Assembly (NCBI GenBank): GCA_026770585.1
Contig: MU646490.1
Location: 158,943 to 170,465 of the forward strand
Length of the DNA stretch: 11,523 nucleotides
From: Baffinella frigidus
Taxonomy: Eukaryota; Cryptophyceae; Cryptomonadales; Baffinellaceae
Direction of reading: 5' to 3'
Made by a program: the position numbers and the translations under genes
Part shown: piece after piece, positions 1 through 7,201 of the stretch
How the letters are laid out: the number at the start of each line of letters is the position of its first letter
How positions within the stretch are numbered: the stretch's first letter is position 1
Notes under the pieces: generated by a model
Seen by the model: the letters and a program-made list of their open reading frames with translations, nothing else
What the model was told of the DNA's origin: nothing
The model's database searches: none

Positions 1-535
1 TTTTGCTTTCGGATCGCGTTTAGCTCTCCAGTGCAGAGGCTCGTGAAGAGGGGATACAGGGTGGCTCTGTTGGGGTGTGTGAAGGTCCCAAAGAGGAACG
101 CGCTCTCACACACACACCGAACCCAAGTCAGCCTTGTTCTGAGGCTCATGGTATCCCATGACTGAAGTATAAGAGCTCCAGGCACGGATACCCCACGGGG
201 GATACTAAAAAGGGGCTAATACGTAAGGTCCTAAATAACCTGTTTGTAGTTTTTCCTCCAAAAGTTGATGTTTCTCAAAGTCAACTGGAGCACGTGACCA
301 CTGTATTCCACAGCCTATCTTTCGATTTCTGGAAGCCCTGCAAGGTCATGCAAAGATCAACTTGAGACAAATTATGTCGTGTAATTGACTTTTGATCGTG
401 TAAAACAATTTTATCATGGAATCGAAAGGCAGCTTCGGGAGATCAGCAGGGTAAGGAACGGGGGCCAGGGTGAGCGGGCTCGGGAGCACCGCAAGCGAGG
501 AGTGTTAGCGACGCGCTGGGTTTCATGTGTGAATA
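1..535 (+). other. upstream region of the nucleotidase gene without a secure gene
   Basis: It presumably contains the 5' UTR and promoter of the nucleotidase gene. I see no convincing promoter element. A 48-nt stretch at 37-84 lies between AG and GT and reads RLVKRGYRVALLGCVK, which could be an exon end of another gene. A mixed-sequence spacer with a short CA run (108-118) and a locally AT-richer stretch (340-420) follows. An open frame at 385-711 overlaps exon 1 in another phase and has no protein character. Confidence 0.4.
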
Positions 536-1171
536 ATGGGGAGAGGCTCGACTCGGATAGTGGCGGAACATCAGGAGGCGACATTGCCTGGCAAACGCAA
601 AGAGACTTTGGAGTGCCTGCCGGCCTCGCCGGAGAAGGTCAGCAGGACGCCGGACGGCCCGGCGGCCGACTGCGGTCTGGCAACAATGGGGGACACCGCG
701 GGTGTGCATGAGGCGGCAGCAAACGAGGTGACCCTGCTCCACTTCAATGACGTGTACGAGGTGCAGTCGCGCGTGCGGGAGCCTGTTGGCGGAGTAGCGC
801 GGTTCATCGAGAAGCTGCGGCAGTACCCCGACGCGGTGACGCTGTTCTCGGGGGACGCGCTGGCGCCGTCGTTGCTGAGCACGGTGACCAAGGGCGAGCA
901 CATGGTCAAGTTCCTCAACATGATGAACATTAGAGCGGCGTGCATGGGCAACCACGACTTCGACTTCGGCGTCGAGCACCTCCGCGACTGGTGTCTCCCG
1001 GAGAGCAACTTCCCGTGGCTGCTCTCCAACGCCTGGCACACAGACTCCGGCGAGCTGCTGGCGGGGGGGCGGCGCTCGCTGGTCATCGAGCACCGGGGGC
1101 GGCGGCTGGGCGTCATGGGGCTCATCGAAGAGGAGTGGCTGGCCACCCTCGCCACCCTCGAGCGCGACGAG
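536..1171 (+). CDS. nucleotidase exon 1 (N-terminus and first half of the phosphoesterase domain)
   Basis: This exon encodes residues 1-212. About 60 hydrophilic residues of no recognised function precede VTLLHFNDVYEV, where the enzymatic domain begins. It carries the GD, GNHD and SNA motifs and ends in the strand GVMGLIEEEWLATL. The donor is GAG|GTGCCT at 1172, phase 0. The open frame runs on to 1237 into an intron sequence rich in proline, serine and leucine codons, and I reject that part because exon 2 continues the family pattern. GC content and codon use look like genuine coding sequence. Confidence 0.85.
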
Positions 1172-4100
1172 GTGCCTCTCCTCCTCCCTCTCCTCCCTCT
1201 CTCTGATAGGATACCTGGCAAGCTCCTGACCTGGTAGCCACCAGCAGCCACCCGCAGCCAGCAGCAGCCACTAGCAGGGTGCAGCGTGAGAGCAGACGGT
1301 GTGTGGAGAAGCTCCTGGGGGAGGAGCAGCGGAGTCTGACCAGCAATGACCAGCACTCCTGCCGTTCCCAGCACTCTCCTGCCAAGGCGCTCTCCAGCCG
1401 AGACCAGCAACGCCGTGAGGGCTGGACGTGCGCGCGGCCCAGAGGCGCCAGTCGTGCTGCCGAGCGTTGTGCGGGTAAATCACCGCGAGTGGTGAGAGCG
1501 TAGGCTGAGGCGGTGCCATGGCTGGTGCTGCATGTAGCGTCTGGTGAGGGCGTGGGCTGCGGCGGTGCCACGGGTGGCGAGAGCGAGGGCAGAGGTGAGG
1601 TGGTGGCACACGGCTGACGTGTGGCGGTGAGGACAGGTGATCTACCGGGACTACGTGGAGGTGGCGAAAGAGATTGTGGCAGAGCTGCATCAACAAGGCA
1701 CCCCGCCCCCCCGTCCGCGCATTCCTGACTGCGATTGAAGGTAGGCTCGTCCTGAGCGGAGATGGTTCATCAGAGTCACCATCATTCTCAAGGCGGCGCC
1801 GTGCAGGGGTGGATGCGGTGATAGCGCTGATACGAAGGCGGCACTGACCCTAAACCTTGAACCATGAACCATGAACCCTAGAACCTCAACCCTAGACCCT
1901 AATCCCTAATCCCTAAACCCTACACCCTAAACCCCAAACCCTACACCCTACACCCTACACCCTGAACCCTGAACCCTAAACCCTAAACCCTAGACCCTAG
2001 ACCCTAGACCCTAAACCCTAAACCCTAAACCCTCAACCCTCAACCGTAAAACCTAAACCCTGCCCCCCAAAATCTAAACCCTAAACCCTCAACCCTCAAC
2101 CCTTAACTCTAAAACCTAAACCCTCAAGCAGGGGTGGATTGCGTAATAGCGCTGACGCACATGCGGAAGCCGAACGACCGAAGGCTAGCAGAACATGTCC
2201 CGGAGTTGGACTTGATCCTCGGGGGGCACGACCACGAGGTACCCACACACTGCCCTATCTACACCCCATCCACACAGCGGGCTACCAAGGCATTTTCGGT
2301 GAATAATCCACCGACTTTCCGTTACCTTATCCTGAAGAACCCCCCTATGTTCCTACGAGTTGCCTGCCGTAGGGTCCTACCTAGGTCCTATCGCTTAGGG
2401 GTTATTCAAAATCCCCTCGACGTCCGCTGTGTGGCTAGCTCCCCCGCCCCGCTCCCCTCCACCCACTGATTTTATTAGATGATTCCTGGAGATGATTCCT
2501 GGTGCACCATTTCTCGATTTCTGGATTTTTTAATCGCGGATATCGGGCAAGGTTTCCTGCAACCGATCTACCTCTTGCCTGCAAGCGATGTACCTGTTGG
2601 CAAGTGGCGCGCTTTTTCTCACGCAGGATCCCTGGCGTCCCTCTCTTCCCACGGAGCAACGCTGGCGTCTCTCCCTGCCATGTTTCTGGCGGAAGAACCC
2701 GGGCATCCTCCCCTTGCTTTCCCTTGCATTTCTCGGGCCCGAGCGTTGAAGTGGGTGCTTGAGAATGGATGCTAGGTGGTCAGGAATGGATGTCTCAAAT
2801 TGTCGATGTGAAGGTCGCAGGTATACTCGGAGGTGGTGAACGGCGTGCCCATCATAAGAATGGATGGCGCAAGGGCTCGATTGTTTCGTCGATTGTGTGC
2901 TCAAGACAAGGCCTGATGGTGTCGGGCCGTGGCAGGTGTACTCAAGGATGATGGTGTCGGTGGCAGGTGTACTGAGAGGTGGTCAACGGTCCTCACACCC
3001 GCCACGACGCTCAAAATATGCCCCCACATCCCACGGACAAGCTCCTCATCTGAAGCCCTATCCTGCGAACAAATTCCTCGTCTGACGCCCCATGCTGAAC
3101 ATCTGACGCCCTCGCCCCCCTCAGGTGTACTCGGAGGTGGTGAACGGCGTGCCCATCATCAAGTCTGGCACCGACTTCCGGGATCTCACCCGCCTCTCGC
3201 TGGTATGGGGGACCGACGCGACAGGGACAGGGCCAGCGCAACTAGGAGGGACAGGGACAGAGGGGGCAGGGACAGCGGGGGCAGAGCAAGTAGGGGCGGC
3301 CGGGGGGGGGGTACGAAACAGGCCGCGGGTGTCGTGGGAGCACGAGGAGGTCACATCCGATATTGGCGAGTGCGCCGAGGCCTCTGCGCTGGTGCACGTG
3401 TACAGCGGTACGACCGAAACCCGCAACCCTGACATCTAAACCACCGGCCCTAAACTTCAACCCTGAAAACCCTGAAATCTAGACCACAGACCCTAAACTC
3501 AAACCCTGCACCCTGAAACCCATCCGCTGCACCCTGCACCCTGCACCCTAAACTGAAACCCTGAACGCGGGACCCTGCACCAGACGCGCTAGCGAAGAGC
3601 ATGGAGAAGGTTCTGGGGGAGCTGGGATGCTCGATGGATGCGCGGTTCGAGCATATCCGGACGCGAGAGACCAACTGCGGGAACTGGGTCTCTGACTGCG
3701 TCCGCGACGGTGCACCCCACACCCGCCTACCCTACACCTCGAAACCCTAAACCCTAAGCCCTAAACCCCAAATCCTCAACTCTCAACCCCAAAGACAAAA
3801 CCCCGAACCCTGAACCCTGAACCCTGAACCCTGAACCCTTAACCCCACACCCTAAACCCGAAACCCGAAACCCAAAACCCGACACCCCAAACCCCAAACC
3901 CTAAACCCCAAAACTCAAAACCCAAACCCCTCACCCCTCACCCCAGGTGTCGAGAACTCGGGAATCCACGTGGACGTAGTCCTCATCAACTCAGGGACCC
4001 TCCGCGCTGACGACGTCTTCCCCCAACCCTACACCCTCAACTCAACACCCTACACCTTAAATTCTGAACCGCAAACCCTAAAACCTGAACCGTAAACCCT

Positions 4101-7100
4101 AAACCGTAAACCCTACACCCTAAACCCTACACCCTACAACCTTAACCCTAGACCCTCAACCCTGAACCCTACACCCTAAACCCTAAACCCTAAACTCCGT
4201 ACCCTAAACCCTGGACCCCAAACCCTGCACCCTGAACCCTACACCCTAAACCCTCAAATCCACACTCCACACCCTAAACCCTGAACCCCAAACCCCACAC
4301 CCGAAACCCTAAACCCTAAACCCTAAACCCTAAACCCCAAACTCCAAACCCCAAACCCTCCACCCTCCACCCTAAAACCTAAACCCTTAACCCTAAACGC
4401 AACACAAGGTGTTCCCCCCCGGGCCATTCCTGATGCGCGACCTGGTGACGCTTCTTCCGATGCTCGACGAGCTGGCTGTCATCGCCCTCACGGGAGAGCA
4501 GGTCTCCCGAGCCTCCCCGCCCCCTCTCCCTCTCCCTCTCCTTCTGCCCCGCCCCCCCTCCCCTCGCCCCCCCCTTCTGCCCTCCCTCTCGCTCTCCCTC
4601 TCGCTCTCCCTCTCGCTCTCCCTCTCGCTCTCCCTCTCGCTCTCGCTCTCCCTCCTCCTTCTGCCCTGCGTCCCTTTCCCTCGCCGTCTGCGCAGTTGGC
4701 AGGCCCCTGAGATCGCCAGCCGCAGCCCTCCAGCCCTCTGCATCTCCAGCACTTGCAAGACCTGCTAGCTGCCCGCCCTCTTGCCCTCCAGCACTCCCCA
4801 TCTCCATCACTCTCATATTCGTTTTCTCCACAGCGCCCTCCAGCATCTCAATTAATGGTAGACCTCGACAGCTCCTCACCCCCCCTCGGCATCTGAAAGG
4901 TTGGGGTTGGTTTGTGACAGATGGTGGAGGCGTTGGAGAACGGAGTGTCGATGTTCCCGAAGCTTGAGGGGAGGTTCCCGTGCGTGTCGGGCATCAAGTT
5001 CGAGTTCTCGCCCTCCCTCCCGGCCGGCAACCGCGTCATCCGGGTACCCAACCAACTCTCTCTCACACACTCTCGCTCTCACTCTCTCTCTCGCTTCCGC
5101 CCGCCAGTGCCAACGAACCCTGCCGCACCCGGGCAACAGATTACTCTCTTTCCTCCCGTGGGACACATCACTTTTTCAACTCTGGGGGGTTTTGAGGCGA
5201 CATTTCCCAGCAGCTCGGCCGTGGCAACGCGGCCAGACGCAGGCAGTGTCTGCCGGCTGTCGCACGCGCGGCCGCCAGGCTGCTGGCTGCCTGCTGGCTG
5301 CGGCGTGATAACGCGATAGGGGCACACGGGAAGGATGCGCGGCTGCAGGCTGGCTGGCTGCGGATGCATGCGGCGCACGGGACAGGAGGGCGGGATTGAG
5401 GTGGCGTGTGGCGTGGCGACCATGGGTCGATGGTGTCGGCTCCCGGGAGCCGACAGGGAGCCGACACCACCGACGGGAGCCGACAGGGAGCCGACACCAC
5501 CCAGTGTCGCTTCCCTGTCCCTGCCCAAGGATCGATGGTTGTTGGCTCCCCCAACAGCCACGCCCGCCGTGGCTGCCAACATGCCCCGGCGCTCCCAAGG
5601 CGGTCGTGACTGGCAACCCGGAACAGCGCTCTAAGACCGTCGTGACTTGCTTGCAACCCGTCCGAAGACCGTAGTGACTGGCTTGCAAACCGGCCGAGCG
5701 CTTCAAGGCGGGAGTGTGGAGGAGACTGGCGGGGGTGTTGGCGGGTGTGGTGGTGGTCGGTCCTGCAGAGACCCAGCCTCTGTGGGGGTGCACACGGCGG
5801 GCACACATTGCGAGTGGCGCTAACCAAGGTATCTTTGTTAGTTGATACCTTTGATAACGCCAACCGCCATACCGTTGTTAGGATATTCATCACTGCCAAC
5901 CGCCATACCTTCTCAACCCTGTACGCTGACAGGATACGGTGGTGGTGAACGGGGTGGCGATCGAGCTCGAGAAAGAGTACAACCTGGTGACGAAAGCGTA
6001 CCTCGCCTCTGGGCGCGACGGGTACGAGGTGTTCCAGAAAGGGCGGATGGTCCGTGACGGCGAGGGGTCGCCACTCCTCGCGGATATTATCCGCGCCCAG
6101 TTCGCAGCTATTCAGCATGTCAACCACCCCCTCCATTCCTCCTCCTCTACCTCCTCCTCCTCCGACGGCGCCGAGATCGCGGCGCTCTCGTTTGACTCCC
6201 CCGTGGCCAAGCCGAAGGAGGGGGAGGATGGGGGGGGCATGGCGCTTCGCTCGCCCGCGCTCTCGCTACGCGCGGCCTCTGTCTTACCCGGAGGCTCTAC
6301 ACCGGTCAAACCCTAGACCCTAAACCCCAAACCCTCAACCCTAGTCCCTAGACCCTACACCCTAGACCCTAGACCCTAAACGCTACACCCGAAAACAGGT
6401 GAAAGCGGTTGAGATTAAGTCGGTGCACCGCTCCAAGCACATCTGCAAGGTAGCCCCCTAACGCTCAACCCTACACCGTAAACCTTACACCCTACACCCT
6501 ACACCCTACACCCTACACCCTACACCCTACACCCTACACCCTACACCCTACACCCTAAACCCTACACCCTACACCCTCAACCCGGATCCCTAAACCCTAA
6601 ACCCGAAACCCTAAACCCTAAACCCCAAAACCCAAACCCCAAACCCCAAACCCTCAACCCAAACCCTCAACCCTCAACCCTCACCCATAAACCCTGAAGC
6701 CTGAAGCCTGAAGCAGTCGAGCGACTCTGCGTCGCAGACACTGGCAGAGGCAGCCGAGCGGGGGATGCAGGTGCATCCCTCACCCCTAAACCCTAATCCC
6801 CAAACCCTCAACCCTCAACCCTAAATCCCAAACCTGAAACCCTAGGCCCCGCACCCTGCACCCAAAACCCTAAACCCCAAACCCCAAACCTCAAACCCTG
6901 AAACCTAAACCCCAAACCCCAAACCCCAAACCCTGAACCCCAACCCCCAAACCCTTTACCCTACACGCTACACCCCAAACCCCAAACCCCAAACCCCAAA
7001 CCTTAGACCTGAAGCAGGTGGATCCACGCGCGTCGTCAGCGGACCTGGAGGACTTGCTGCGGGGGGCGACGGATGCGCAGGGCAGGGCGAAATGGCCCAT

Positions 7101-7169
7101 TGAGAGCCCCGCTAAGATGCACCCCGAGTTCATCCACGGACGGTATTCTCCCCCCCAACCTCCTTGCAC

Positions 7170-7201
<32 letters not shown>

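Larger units (their letters stand above)
2239..3124 (+). other. intron 3 (GT-AG) with repeated copies of the next exon's start
   Basis: 886 nt. It contains a degenerate hairpin element (about 2290-2412), then unique-looking sequence (2470-2810), then three imperfect copies of the start of exon 4 before the real acceptor at 3123-3124. Open frames at 2435-2904 in both directions show no family motif. Confidence 0.7.

Noticed and set aside
571-1410. Long minus-strand open frame opposite nucleotidase exon 1
   Set aside because: It has no family motif and is a shadow of the GC-rich coding strand; the plus strand carries clear phosphoesterase motifs.
1846-2126. Telomere (chromosome end)
   Set aside because: The tract is degenerate, interrupted by coding exons and repeated in nine places, so it is interstitial and intronic.
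2818-2914. Real alternative exon 4
   Set aside because: It is nearly identical to the start of exon 4, but a one-base deletion shifts the frame and no donor with the right phase follows; kept as a decoy copy.
4393-4879. Arg/Glu-rich and Ser/Leu-rich proteins over the CT tract, on both strands
   Set aside because: They are translations of the 12-bp CT repeat in intron 8.
5168-6136. 322-residue minus-strand open frame
   Set aside because: It spans intron 9 and overlaps exon 10 antisense; composition is repeat-driven and there is no recognisable domain or motif.
6457-6712. CRISPR array
   Set aside because: The units are 7-bp telomere-like repeats without spacers, in a eukaryotic intron.
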